Positions 17,768 through 25,766 of a stretch of 64,000 nt of DNA are shown one piece after another. Made by a program: the position numbers and the translations under genes. Each line of letters starts with the position of its first letter. Position 1 is the first letter of the stretch. The stretch is from DATCLS01 sp036563805 (GTDB lineage: Bacteria; Actinomycetota; Acidimicrobiia; Acidimicrobiales; VFJN01), in contig DATCLS010000102.1 of assembly GCA_036563805.1 (NCBI GenBank), forward strand, positions 1 to 64,000, read 5' to 3'. The notes beneath the pieces were generated by a model. The model saw only the letters and a list, made by a program, of their open reading frames with translations, ran no database searches and was not told the origin of the DNA.

Positions 17768-18190
17768 ATGAAGATCAACCTCGTCGGCATCGCCCTCCAG
17801 GCCGAGGACCCGGCCGCCAGCGCCCAATGGTTCGTCGACCACTTCGGGTTCACGAAGAACATCGACATCGGCTGGTACGTGAACACCACGCACGAGGGCC
17901 ACGACAACCTGAGCCTCGACTTCGTGCAGCGCGACCACGAGTCGGCGCCCGAGGTGCTGCGGGGCAAGCGGGTGGCCGGCACGCTGCTGGGCTTCGTGGT
18001 CGACGACGTCGACGCCGAGGAGCGGCGGCTCCGCCAGGCCGGCCTCGAGGTGCTGCTCCCCCTGGTCACCGAGCCGTGGGGCCAGCGCCGCTTCCAGGTC
18101 GCCGGCCCCGACGGCGTGGTCGTCGAGGTCCTCCAGATGGTCCCGCCCGACCCCGACTGGCTGGCCGCCCACGGCATCCCCGCCCCCTAG
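17768..18190 (+). CDS. VOC (glyoxalase/dioxygenase) superfamily protein
   Basis: 140 residues with two beta-alpha-beta-beta-beta modules. N-terminal INLVGIALQAEDPAASAQWFVDHFGF and C-terminal GQRRFQVAGPDGVVVEVLQ are typical; the final Glu in VVEVLQ is at the usual metal-ligand position. Members include glyoxalases, epimerases such as methylmalonyl-CoA epimerase, and dioxygenases. A TAGCCT hexamer lies 7 bases before the ATG with no ribosome site, so the transcript is probably leaderless. Substrate unknown. Confidence 0.82.
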   Translation: MKINLVGIALQAEDPAASAQWFVDHFGFTKNIDIGWYVNTTHEGHDNLSLDFVQRDHESAPEVLRGKRVAGTLLGFVVDDVDAEERRLRQAGLEVLLPLVTEPWGQRRFQVAGPDGVVVEVLQMVPPDPDWLAAHGIPAP

Positions 18191-18270
18191 GCCCGGGCGG
18201 ACGGGGCCAGCGGCAGGCCGTCGGCGGTTGGCGGTCGACGCCCGGCCACCGTCGGCGCGGGAACGCGCGC

Positions 18271-19311
18271 TCAGGCGCCGAGGACCACCTCGGCCACCTG
18301 GCGCAGGTGGGCGAGGTCGGTGGCGCCCACGACCAGGTGGGTGACGCCGGCCTCGGCCCACAGGGCCAGCCGGTCGCGGATCCGCTCGACGGGCCCGACC
18401 AGCGAGATATCGTCGACGGCCGCGGTGGGCACGGCGGCGACGGCCTTGTCGCGCTCGCCGGCCAGGAACAGCTCCTGGATCTCGTCGGCCTCCCGCTCGT
18501 AGCCCATGCGGGCGAACACCTCCTTGTGGAAGTTCGCCTCCCGGGCGCCCATGCCCCCGATGTAGAAGGCCAGCATCGGCTTCATGGCCTCGAGCGCCCC
18601 CTCGACGTCGTCGGTCACGACCACCTGGCAGTTGGCCGCGATCTCGAACGAGGACGGGTCGCGCCGGGCGCCCGGGCGGGCGAAGCCCTCCCGCAGCCAG
18701 GCGTTGTACATGTCGGCCACCCGGGGCGAGTAGTAGATCGGCAGCCAGCCGTCGGCGATCTCGGCGGTCAGGGCCACGTTGCGCGGGCCCTCACTGCCGA
18801 TCCAGATGGGCAGGTCGGCCCGCCGGGGGTGCACGATCGGCCGCAGCGGCCGGCCGAGCCCGACCGCCCCCTCGCCCGCGTACGGCAGCGGGTAGTGGGG
18901 CCCCGGGCTGGTGACGGGCGCCTCCCGGGCCAGGACCTGGCGGACGATGTCGACGTACTCGCGGGTCCGGGCCAGCGGCTTGCCGAACGGCCGGCCGTAC
19001 CAGCCCTCGACGACCTGGGGGCCGGACAGGCCGAGCCCCAGAACCATCCGCCCCTCCGACAGGTGGTCGAGCGTCAGCGCGTGCATGGCCGTCGACGTCG
19101 GGGTGCGGGCCGACATCTGGGCGACGGCCGTGCCGAGCCGGATGCGCGAGGTCCGCGACCCCCACCAGGCCAGCGGCCCGAAGGCGTCCGACCCCCACGA
19201 CTCGGCCGTGAACACGATGTCGTAGCCGAGGCGCTCGGCCTCCAGCACCTTGTCCAGGTGGTCGGTGGGCGGTTGCGCCTTCCAATAGCCGAGTTGCAGA
19301 CCGAGCTCCAT
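18271..19311 (-). CDS. LLM-class F420-dependent oxidoreductase
   Basis: 346 residues of the luciferase-like TIM-barrel family. Start MELGLQLGYWKAQPPTDHLDKVLEAERLGYD, the typical GTAVAQMSARTPTSTAMHALTLDHLSEGR core and GLGLSGPQVVEGWYGRPF resemble F420-dependent MSMEG-type dehydrogenases, which reduce or oxidise with coenzyme F420. The ATG lies 10 bases from a KstR-like palindrome and is divergent from an acyl-CoA dehydrogenase pair, so it probably acts in the same pathway. Use of FMN instead of F420 cannot be excluded. Confidence 0.87.
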   Translation of the reverse strand: MELGLQLGYWKAQPPTDHLDKVLEAERLGYDIVFTAESWGSDAFGPLAWWGSRTSRIRLGTAVAQMSARTPTSTAMHALTLDHLSEGRMVLGLGLSGPQVVEGWYGRPFGKPLARTREYVDIVRQVLAREAPVTSPGPHYPLPYAGEGAVGLGRPLRPIVHPRRADLPIWIGSEGPRNVALTAEIADGWLPIYYSPRVADMYNAWLREGFARPGARRDPSSFEIAANCQVVVTDDVEGALEAMKPMLAFYIGGMGAREANFHKEVFARMGYEREADEIQELFLAGERDKAVAAVPTAAVDDISLVGPVERIRDRLALWAEAGVTHLVVGATDLAHLRQVAEVVLGA

Positions 19312-19321
19312 CCGCCCAGAA

Positions 19322-19339
19322 TAGAACCGGTTTCTAGTT
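19322..19339. promoter_or_regulatory. KstR-like TetR operator (best copy)
   Basis: TAGAACCGGTTTCTAGTT has TAGAA/TTCTA arms and a perfect AACCGGTT core. It lies between divergent starts at 19311 and 19366. The published KstR motif, as I recall it, is TNNAACNNGTTNNA, which this matches at all but the last position. Confidence 0.65.
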
Positions 19340-19365
19340 CGCGACGGGCCTGCCGGGGGGATCGA

Positions 19366-20559
19366 GTGCACATCGCCTACACGCCGGAGCAGGAGAAGCT
19401 CCGCGACGAGCTCCGGGCGTACTTCGCCGAGCTGATCACGCCGGAGATCCGCGAGGCGCTGACCTCCAACGACGACGCCACGGGCGAGTACGGCGGGGCC
19501 GACGGCCCCTACCGCCAGGTCGTCCGGCAGATGGGCAAGGACGGCTGGCTCGGCATCGGCTGGCCCAAGGAGTACGGCGGCCAGGACCGTTCGATGCTCG
19601 AACAGCTCATCTTCACCGACGAGGCGATGATCGCCGGGGCGCCGGTGCCGTTCCTCACGCTCAACACGGTCGGCCCCACGCTCATGGAGTACGGCAGCGA
19701 CGAGCAGCGGGAGTTCTTCCTGCCCCGGATCCTGTCCGGCGAGATCCACTTCTCGATCGGCTACTCCGAGCCCGACGCCGGCACCGACCTCGCCCGCCTG
19801 TCCACCCGGGCCGTCCGCGACGGCGACGAGTACGTCATCAACGGCCAGAAGATGTGGACCAGCCTCATCCAGCACGCCGACTACGTGTGGCTGGCCGTGC
19901 GGACCGACCCCGACGCCCCCCGGCACAAGGGCCTGTCCATCCTGGTGGTGCCGACGACGGCCGAGGGCTTCAGCTGGACCCCGGTGCGGACCGTCACCGG
20001 CCAGACCACCAGCCAGACCTTCTACGAGGACGTGCGGGTGCCGACCTCGGCCCTGGTCGGCGAGGAGAACAAGGGCTGGCGCCTCATCACCGGTCAGCTC
20101 AACCGGGAGCGCGTGGCGTTGTGCTCGGCGGCCGGCATCCAGCACGCCTTGGCCCTCACCGTCGAGTGGGCCAAGCAGACGACGACGCCGTCGGGCCGGC
20201 GGGTCATCGACCAGGAGTGGGTGCAGGCCAACCTCGGCCGGGTCCACGCCAAGGTCGAGTTCCTCAAGCTCATCAACTGGAAGATCGCCTGGGGCGTCGG
20301 CCAGGGCCTCAACCCCGCCGACGCCTCCGCCACCAAGGTGTTCGGCACCGAGTTCGCCATCGAGGCCTACCGCCTGCTGATGGAGTGCCTGGGCGAGGAC
20401 GCCTACGTCGCCGGCGACTCGCCGGGCGCGGTGCTGCGCGGGCGGCTCGAGCGCATGTACCGCTCGGCGCTGATCCTCACGTTCGGCGGCGGGACCAACG
20501 AGATCCAGCGCGACATCATCGCCATGGTCGGCCTGGGAATGCCCCGGGCGCCGCGCTGA
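19366..20559 (+). CDS. Acyl-CoA dehydrogenase, subunit A of a pair
   Basis: 397 residues from the GTG at 19366. Canonical ACAD segments are present: FSIGYSEPDAGTDLARLSTRA (FAD loop), INGQKMWTSLIQHADYVWL, and FGGGTNEIQRDIIAM near the C-terminus. The residue just before GT, Glu in medium-chain enzymes (YEGT), is Gly here. FAD enzyme that introduces an alpha-beta double bond into acyl-CoA. The next gene, 17 bases on, encodes a shorter, diverged ACAD; such pairs form alpha2beta2 heterotetramers in steroid degradation (ChsE1-ChsE2 type). Regulated probably from the palindrome at 19322. Confidence 0.9.
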   Translation: MHIAYTPEQEKLRDELRAYFAELITPEIREALTSNDDATGEYGGADGPYRQVVRQMGKDGWLGIGWPKEYGGQDRSMLEQLIFTDEAMIAGAPVPFLTLNTVGPTLMEYGSDEQREFFLPRILSGEIHFSIGYSEPDAGTDLARLSTRAVRDGDEYVINGQKMWTSLIQHADYVWLAVRTDPDAPRHKGLSILVVPTTAEGFSWTPVRTVTGQTTSQTFYEDVRVPTSALVGEENKGWRLITGQLNRERVALCSAAGIQHALALTVEWAKQTTTPSGRRVIDQEWVQANLGRVHAKVEFLKLINWKIAWGVGQGLNPADASATKVFGTEFAIEAYRLLMECLGEDAYVAGDSPGAVLRGRLERMYRSALILTFGGGTNEIQRDIIAMVGLGMPRAPR

Positions 20560-20576
20560 GGGGCCAGGGAGGCGAC

Positions 20577-21701
20577 ATGGACTTCAGCTTCACCGACGAC
20601 CAGGAGGCCCTCGCCGCCCTGGCGCGGCAGATCCTCACCGACCGGGTCACCCACGAGTACCTCACCGAGCTCGAGGGGCGGGGCGGCGAGCGCATCGACC
20701 CCGAGCTGTACCGAGCGCTGGCCGAGGCCGACCTGCTGGGCGTCGCCCTGCCCGAGGAGGACGGCGGCCTCGGCCGCGGTCTCGTCGACCAGTGCCTGGT
20801 GCTCCGGGAGATCGGGCGGACGCTGGCTCCCGTGCCCGTGGGTCCCTCGCTCGTCACCGGCGCCCTGCCCATCGCCCGGTTCGGCACCGGCCACCAGCGG
20901 GCCCGGTGGGTGCGGCCGGCGGCCGAGGGCCGCGCCGTCCTCACTGCGGCGCTGGCCGAGCCCTACGGCCGCTCGCCCCAGGACTTGGCGACCACCGCCG
21001 AGCGGGCCGACGGCGGCTGGCGGCTGACCGGCGTCAAGACCGGGGTGCCGGCCGGGACGCTGGCCGACGTCGTCCTGGTGCCGGCCCGGGCCGAGGGGCG
21101 GCCCGCCCTGTTCCTGGTCGAGCCGGGCGCCGCCGGGGTCACCGTCGAGGCCCAGCGGACCACCAACTTCGACACGGCCGCCCGGATCACGCTCGACGGC
21201 GCCGCCGTCGGCCCGGACGCCCTGCTCGGCGGCGACGCCGGCCTCGAGACCGGGGCGGCGGCGCTCGACTGGCTGGCCCAGCACGCCACGGTGGCGCTGT
21301 GCGCCCAGCAGCTCGGCGTGGTCGAGCGGTCGGTGGAGATGATCGCCGAGTACACGACCAACCGGGTCCAGTTCGAGCGGCCCATCGCCACGTTCCAGGC
21401 CGTCGGCCACCGGGCCGCCGACGCCTACATCGACGCCGAGGCCATCCGCCTCACGCTGTGGCAGGCGGCCTGGAACCTGGAGGCCGGGCGCGCCGCCGGG
21501 CTCGAGGTGGCGACCGCCAAGCTGTGGGCGGCCGAGGGCGGCCACCGGGTGGCGCACGCCCTCGTCCACCTGCACGGTGGCATGGGCGTGGCCCGGGAGT
21601 ACCCGGCCCACCGCTATTTCGTCCACGCCAAGCAGATCGAGCTCATGCTGGGCGGCGCCACCGAGCAGGCGCTGCGCATCGGCGCCGCCCTCGCCTCCTG
21701 A
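20577..21701 (+). CDS. Acyl-CoA dehydrogenase, subunit B of a pair
   Basis: 374 residues. N-terminal MDFSFTDDQEALAALARQILTD and the C-terminal helix bundle (VQFERPIATFQAVGHRAADAYIDAEAIRL) are ACAD-like, but the central FAD segment is degenerate (AALAEPYGRSPQDLATTAERA) and the C-terminal motif reads LGGATEQALRIG. This asymmetry with the upstream gene is typical of the second subunit of heterotetrameric steroid or bile-acid acyl-CoA dehydrogenases. Start at ATG 20577, preceded by AGGGAGG. Substrate is inferred only as a bulky acyl-CoA. Confidence 0.87.
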   Translation: MDFSFTDDQEALAALARQILTDRVTHEYLTELEGRGGERIDPELYRALAEADLLGVALPEEDGGLGRGLVDQCLVLREIGRTLAPVPVGPSLVTGALPIARFGTGHQRARWVRPAAEGRAVLTAALAEPYGRSPQDLATTAERADGGWRLTGVKTGVPAGTLADVVLVPARAEGRPALFLVEPGAAGVTVEAQRTTNFDTAARITLDGAAVGPDALLGGDAGLETGAAALDWLAQHATVALCAQQLGVVERSVEMIAEYTTNRVQFERPIATFQAVGHRAADAYIDAEAIRLTLWQAAWNLEAGRAAGLEVATAKLWAAEGGHRVAHALVHLHGGMGVAREYPAHRYFVHAKQIELMLGGATEQALRIGAALAS

Positions 21702-21716
21702 CGCACGGAGGCGTCG

Positions 21717-21860
21717 GTGACCTCCGCCGGGCGGGGACGCCCGCTGGGAGGGTGGCTTCGACGGCGTGCTCTCGGTGAGCACGAGGACCCGGTGTGGGGC
21801 GGCACCGAGGCCGGGCTCGAGGTCGCCCACCGCACGCTGCTCCCGCTCCTCGTGCGCTGA
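21717..21860 (+). CDS. Small ORF, possible remnant
   Basis: 47 codons starting at GTG, 15 bases after the dehydrogenase stop, with GGAGG 6 bases before the start. It is G/C-rich at third codon positions. The C-terminal half, EDPVWGGTEAGLEVAHRTLL, looks protein-like but I do not recognise it. It may be the remnant of a longer gene or a chance frame. Confidence 0.3.
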   Translation: MTSAGRGRPLGGWLRRRALGEHEDPVWGGTEAGLEVAHRTLLPLLVR

Positions 21861-21952
21861 CCGGGGCGGTCCGGGCGACCGCGAGCGGGCCGGCGCGGCC
21901 GTGTCCACGTGTCCCGCGCCCCAGAACTGAAATGCGCTTACACTTTCTCGGG

Positions 21953-23170
21953 ATGACGGGCAACGAGCGCTACACGATCGTCACAGCCGACAGCCACGCC
22001 GGCGGGAGCCACGCCCAGTACCGCGAGTACCTCGAGGCCCGCTACCTCGACGACTTCGACGCCTGGCGGGCGCAGTACAAGAACCCGTTCAAGGACCTGA
22101 AGGACGACCGCCGGACCCGCAACTGGGACAGCGAGCTGCGCTGGCGCGAGCTCGAGCAGGACGGGATCGTGGGCGAGGTCGTCTTCCCCAACACGGTGCC
22201 GCCGTTCTTCCCCAGCTTCGTGCTGTTCGCCGGGCCGCCCACGCCCGAGGACTACGAGCACCGCCTGGCCGGCATTCGGGCCCACAACCGCTGGCTGGCC
22301 GACTTCGTGGCCGAGGCGCCCGAGCGCCGCGCCGGTATCGGCCAGATCTTCGTCAACGACGTCGACGACGCCATCGCCGATGCCCGGTGGATCGCCGAGC
22401 ACGGCCTGCGGGGCGGCGTGCTGCTGCCCAACATCGCCCCCGACGTGAAGTGGGTGAAGCCGCTGTACGACCCGGTCTACGACCGGCTGTGGGCGGTGCT
22501 CGAGGAGTTGGGCCTGCCGGTCAACGTGCACGGCGGCACCGGCCTGCCCGACTACGGCCGCTACCCGGTCGCCCAGCTGCTCTACATCAACGAGGTGCCG
22601 TTCTACGCCCAGCGGCCGCTCGTCCAGCTGATCCTGTCCGGCGTGTTCGAGCGCTTCCCCGGGCTCAAGTTCGTCATGACCGAGACCGGCTGCGCCTGGG
22701 TCCCGCCGCTGCTCCAGCGGCTCGACTCGATCATGGCCCGCATCCGCGACACGGGGGCCACCGGCGAGATCCGCTACTCCCGCGACGTCGTGCTGCCCAA
22801 GCTCCCCAGCGAGTACTTCGCCCAGAACTGCTGGATCGGCGTCAGCCAGCCGGGGCCTGCCGACGCCGCCGCCCGCGACGTGATCGGGCCCGATCGGTTC
22901 ATGTGGGGCAGCGACTACCCCCACGACGAGGGCACGTTCCCCTACACCCGCGAGCACCTGCGCCAGATCTTCCACGGCACGCCGCCCGAGGAGATGCGGC
23001 GGATCCTGGCCGGCAACGCCGCCGCCCTGTACGGCTTCGACCTCGACCGGCTGGCGCCCTACGCCGAGCAGCACGGGCCTACGGTCGAGGAGCTGGCGCG
23101 GCCGCTCGACCACCTGCCCGACGAGCCCAACGAGGCGCTGCTCAAGGGCCTTGCGTCGGCTCCGGCATGA
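21953..23170 (+). CDS. Amidohydrolase family 2 protein
   Basis: 405 residues, paralogous in type to the protein at 9801. Features: TIVTADSHAGG at the N-terminus, where other members carry an Asp-x-His metal pair, a central LPVNVHGGTGLPDYG strand, LKFVMTETGCAWVPPLLQRLD and the C-terminal MWGSDYPHDEGTFPY with the metal Asp. ATG 21953 is preferred over ATG 21932 because a TACACT hexamer lies 8 bases upstream, consistent with a leaderless transcript starting at this codon. Its product probably acts on a ring-cleavage or cyclic acid intermediate. The regulator gene follows after 24 bases. Confidence 0.83.
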   Translation: MTGNERYTIVTADSHAGGSHAQYREYLEARYLDDFDAWRAQYKNPFKDLKDDRRTRNWDSELRWRELEQDGIVGEVVFPNTVPPFFPSFVLFAGPPTPEDYEHRLAGIRAHNRWLADFVAEAPERRAGIGQIFVNDVDDAIADARWIAEHGLRGGVLLPNIAPDVKWVKPLYDPVYDRLWAVLEELGLPVNVHGGTGLPDYGRYPVAQLLYINEVPFYAQRPLVQLILSGVFERFPGLKFVMTETGCAWVPPLLQRLDSIMARIRDTGATGEIRYSRDVVLPKLPSEYFAQNCWIGVSQPGPADAAARDVIGPDRFMWGSDYPHDEGTFPYTREHLRQIFHGTPPEEMRRILAGNAAALYGFDLDRLAPYAEQHGPTVEELARPLDHLPDEPNEALLKGLASAPA

Positions 23171-23194
23171 CCGAGCTGGCAGACTGCGACGACT

Positions 23195-23842
23195 ATGGCT
23201 GAGCTCCCGGTCTCCGGTCCCCCGGCACCGGACACGCTGATCGAATCCCAGCGCAAGCGGCGTGAGCGCATCGTGCGCGCCGCCCTCCGGCTGCTGGAGC
23301 GGCGCGAGTACGACAAGATCCAGGTGCGGGAGGTGGCCGAGGCCGCCGACGTGGCGCTCGGCACCGTCTACCGCTACTTCGCCTCCAAGGAACACCTGTT
23401 CGCGGCCGTGATGCAGGAGTGGGGGGCCTCGCTCGACAAGCGCCTCCGGCGCGACCCGCTCCAGGGCGACGACGTGGCCGCCCGCCTGACCGACCTCATG
23501 GACCGGATCATCACGGCGTTCGAGCGGCGGCCGCAGTTCTTCCGGCTCATGGTGATCATGGACAGCACCCCGGACGAGCACGCCCGCGAGCTCATGGACG
23601 GCTTCCGCACGCGGGCGACCAGCACGATGGGCGAACCGCTCGACGTGCTGGCGCCCGACGACGCCAAGGCCGTCCTCGACGTCGTCAATGCCGTCCTGTC
23701 ATCCCTCCTGCGGAGCTGGGTCGCCGGCACCCTTCCCATGAGCGAGGTCCGCCGCCGCATGTCCCGCTCCATCGAGCTCATCTTCTCCCCGCCCCCCGTT
23801 CCGGTCTCCGGCGGCGAGCCGGTCGGCGTCGAAGCCGGCTGA
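23195..23842 (+). CDS. TetR-family regulator, KstR-like
   Basis: 215 residues. The N-terminal helix-turn-helix (about 20-66: SQRKRRERIVRAALRLLERR, VREVAEAADVALGTVYRYF, SKEHLF) closely resembles mycobacterial KstR, the repressor of sterol catabolism that releases DNA on binding a steroid CoA thioester. The C-terminal ligand domain also follows the KstR pattern (LLRSWVAGTLPMSEVRRRM). It lies at the end of the acyl-CoA catabolic genes, and three KstR-type palindromes occur in their promoter regions. Its 3' end overlaps a convergent gene by 144 bases. Regulation of these sites is inference. Confidence 0.82.
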   Translation: MAELPVSGPPAPDTLIESQRKRRERIVRAALRLLERREYDKIQVREVAEAADVALGTVYRYFASKEHLFAAVMQEWGASLDKRLRRDPLQGDDVAARLTDLMDRIITAFERRPQFFRLMVIMDSTPDEHARELMDGFRTRATSTMGEPLDVLAPDDAKAVLDVVNAVLSSLLRSWVAGTLPMSEVRRRMSRSIELIFSPPPVPVSGGEPVGVEAG

Positions 23843-24178
23843 GTGCCCGAGGCTGGCGACCAGCTGGTCGACGTGGGCTTGGCCCTCGTACAGCTGGCGC
23901 AGCAGCCAGAAGCGCAGGAACCGGGCCAGCGAGTAGCGCAGGAAGACAGCGGCGCCGATCACCACGAGCCCGAGCAGCATCAGGGCGAGGATGATCAGCG
24001 ACTGGATGTCGCGGGGGTCGCTGGAGCCGAGCGAGGCCTGGTAGGCGACGAACCCGCCGACCACCCCCACGACCATCAGCACGATCGCGACGACCTGGTA
24101 CAGGTTGTCGCGGCTGCCGGAGCGGGCGACGTCGAGGCGCTCGGCCTCGGCCTGCAGGCGTTCGATCCGATCGTTCAT
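23699..24178 (-). CDS. Two-helix membrane protein of unknown function
   Basis: 159 residues. An N-terminal amphipathic or coiled stretch (MNDRIERLQAEAERLDVARS) is followed by two membrane helices (about 27-49 and 65-86), then an Arg/Leu-rich helix and a polar C-terminus. It is the last gene of the LIV-type importer operon, 14 bases after the ATPase gene. The frame stays open into the convergent TetR gene, so the final ~47 residues (Gly/Ala/Asp-rich, low complexity) are encoded opposite that gene's 3' end. No family recognised. Confidence 0.65.
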   Translation of the reverse strand: MNDRIERLQAEAERLDVARSGSRDNLYQVVAIVLMVVGVVGGFVAYQASLGSSDPRDIQSLIILALMLLGLVVIGAAVFLRYSLARFLRFWLLRQLYEGQAHVDQLVASLGHSAGFDADRLAAGDRNGGRGEDELDGAGHAAADLAHGKGAGDPAPQEG

Positions 24179-24192
24179 TCTCCGATTCCCCC

Positions 24193-24957
24193 CTATCCGC
24201 CCAAATAGGCGGTCGACAGTTGCGAGCGGAGCTCGTCGGGCGTCCCGACGTGGGTGACCTCGCCGTTGACCATGATCGCCGCCCGGTCGGCGATGCCGAG
24301 CACGGCCTGCGCGAACTGCTCGACGACCAGGATGGACGGGCCTTCGTGCGCCACCTGGGCGACGATCTCGTACAGCTGCTGCACGACGATCGGGGCCAGG
24401 CCCATCGACAGCTCGTCGAGGAGCAGCACGGCCGGGTCGGTCACGAGGGCTCGGGCCAGGGCCAGCATCTGCTGCTCGCCTCCCGACAGCGTGCCGGCCA
24501 GCTGGCTCCGGCGATCGGCCAGCCGCGGGAAACGGGCGTAGGCGATCTCCTCCACGGCGTCGAGGTCGGCCGACGGGAGCGCCTGGGTGGCCATCCACAG
24601 GTTCTCGCGCACTGACAGGTTGGGGAACACCCCCCGCCCCTCCGGGATCGTGCACACGCCGATGCGGGCGAGGGCGTTCGGCGAGGCGCCGGTCACGTCG
24701 TGGCCGGCGACCCGGACCTCCCCCGCCGTCGGGCGGACCAGCCCGGCCGCCACCTTGACCAGCGTCGACTTGCCGGCGCCGTTCGCCCCCAGCAGGGCCA
24801 CGACCGCGCCCGAAGGAACGGAGAGGTCGACGCCGTGCAGCACCTCGATGCCCGAGTAGGCGGCCCGGATGCCGGCCAGCTCGAGCAGCGGGATCTCCTC
24901 GACGGGAGCGGCGACGCCGTCCCGGCGCGGACCGCGCCCGACGTCCGCGAGCGTCAT
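24193..24957 (-). CDS. LIV-type ABC importer ATPase (LivF type)
   Basis: 254 residues with a ~25-residue extension before LLELAGIRAAYSGIEVLHGVDL. Walker A GANGAGKST, signature LSGGEQQM, Walker B VLLLDELSMGLAPI, and the LivF hallmark EGRGVFPNLSVRENL are present. It pairs with the LivG-type ATPase encoded 61 bases upstream. The family imports branched-chain amino acids, amides, urea or aromatic and other carboxylic acids, so the name does not fix the substrate. Confidence 0.92.
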   Translation of the reverse strand: MTLADVGRGPRRDGVAAPVEEIPLLELAGIRAAYSGIEVLHGVDLSVPSGAVVALLGANGAGKSTLVKVAAGLVRPTAGEVRVAGHDVTGASPNALARIGVCTIPEGRGVFPNLSVRENLWMATQALPSADLDAVEEIAYARFPRLADRRSQLAGTLSGGEQQMLALARALVTDPAVLLLDELSMGLAPIVVQQLYEIVAQVAHEGPSILVVEQFAQAVLGIADRAAIMVNGEVTHVGTPDELRSQLSTAYLGG

Positions 24958-25018
24958 CGTCCCTGCCTCCTCGTGCCGGGGCGCGGGTGGCCCGGGGCCC
25001 GGCCAGGCCCGCCCGCGC

Positions 25019-25765
25019 TCACGTGACCCCCTCCGCCGGCACGCCCTCGGGCGTGCCGAGGTAGGCGTCGACGACGGCGGGGTCGGCCCGGATCTCGTCC
25101 GGTCCCCCCACCGCGATCGTCCGCCCGTAGTCGAGCACGTGGATCGTCTCGCACACGTCCATGACCAGCGCCATGTCGTGCTCGACCAGGCAGATGGCCA
25201 TGCCGTCGCCGGCCAGCCGCCGCAGCAGGTCGCCGAAGGCCGCCGTCTCGGCCTCGGTCTGCCCGGCGGCCGGCTCGTCGAGCAGCAGGACCTTGGGCCG
25301 GGTCATCAGCGCCCGGGCCAGCTCGACCACCCGGGCCTGCCCGGTCGGGATCTCCGACACCTCGCGCTCGGCGATGGGGGTCAGGCCGGTGAGCTCGAGG
25401 ACCCGGTCGGTCTCGTCCGCGGCGTCGCCGTCCGCCCGGCGGGCCCACCGGCGCCGGATGTCGGCCGCCACCCGCACGTTGTCGCGCACGGTGAGCGAGG
25501 TGAAGAGCTCCAGCCGCTGGAACGTGCGGGCCAGGCCGAGCCGGGCCCGCCGGTGCGGCGGGGCCTTGGTGATGTCCCGCCCGTCGAGCACGACCCGCCC
25601 GGCGTTCGGCGTCAGCAGGCCGGTCACGACGTTGAACAGCGTGGTCTTGCCGGCGCCGTTCGGCCCGATCAGCCCGGTCACGCGGCCCGGCTCGACCGCG
25701 ATCGACGTGCCGCTGAGAGCCGCCTTGCCACCGAAGCGGACCGTCACCTCCTCGACCTGGAGCAC
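25019..25765 (-). CDS. LIV-type ABC importer ATPase (LivG type)
   Basis: 248 residues from GTG. Walker A GPNGAGKTT, LARTFQRLELFTSLTVRDNV (LivG hallmark) and Walker B VLLLDEPAAGQTEAE. The signature motif is degenerate (IPTGQARVVELARA), which is usual for the LivG branch. It starts one base after the permease stop, so it is co-translated with the permease. A paralogue belonging to the second system is encoded at 33165-33983. Confidence 0.92.
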   Translation of the reverse strand: MLQVEEVTVRFGGKAALSGTSIAVEPGRVTGLIGPNGAGKTTLFNVVTGLLTPNAGRVVLDGRDITKAPPHRRARLGLARTFQRLELFTSLTVRDNVRVAADIRRRWARRADGDAADETDRVLELTGLTPIAEREVSEIPTGQARVVELARALMTRPKVLLLDEPAAGQTEAETAAFGDLLRRLAGDGMAICLVEHDMALVMDVCETIHVLDYGRTIAVGGPDEIRADPAVVDAYLGTPEGVPAEGVT

Positions 25766-25766
25766 G

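Noticed and set aside
21926..21943. Possible fourth KstR-like site before the second amidohydrolase (reverse strand TGTAAGCGCATTTCAGTT)
   Set aside because: Only 11 of 18 positions agree with the 2087 site and the central AAC-NN-G pattern is lost.
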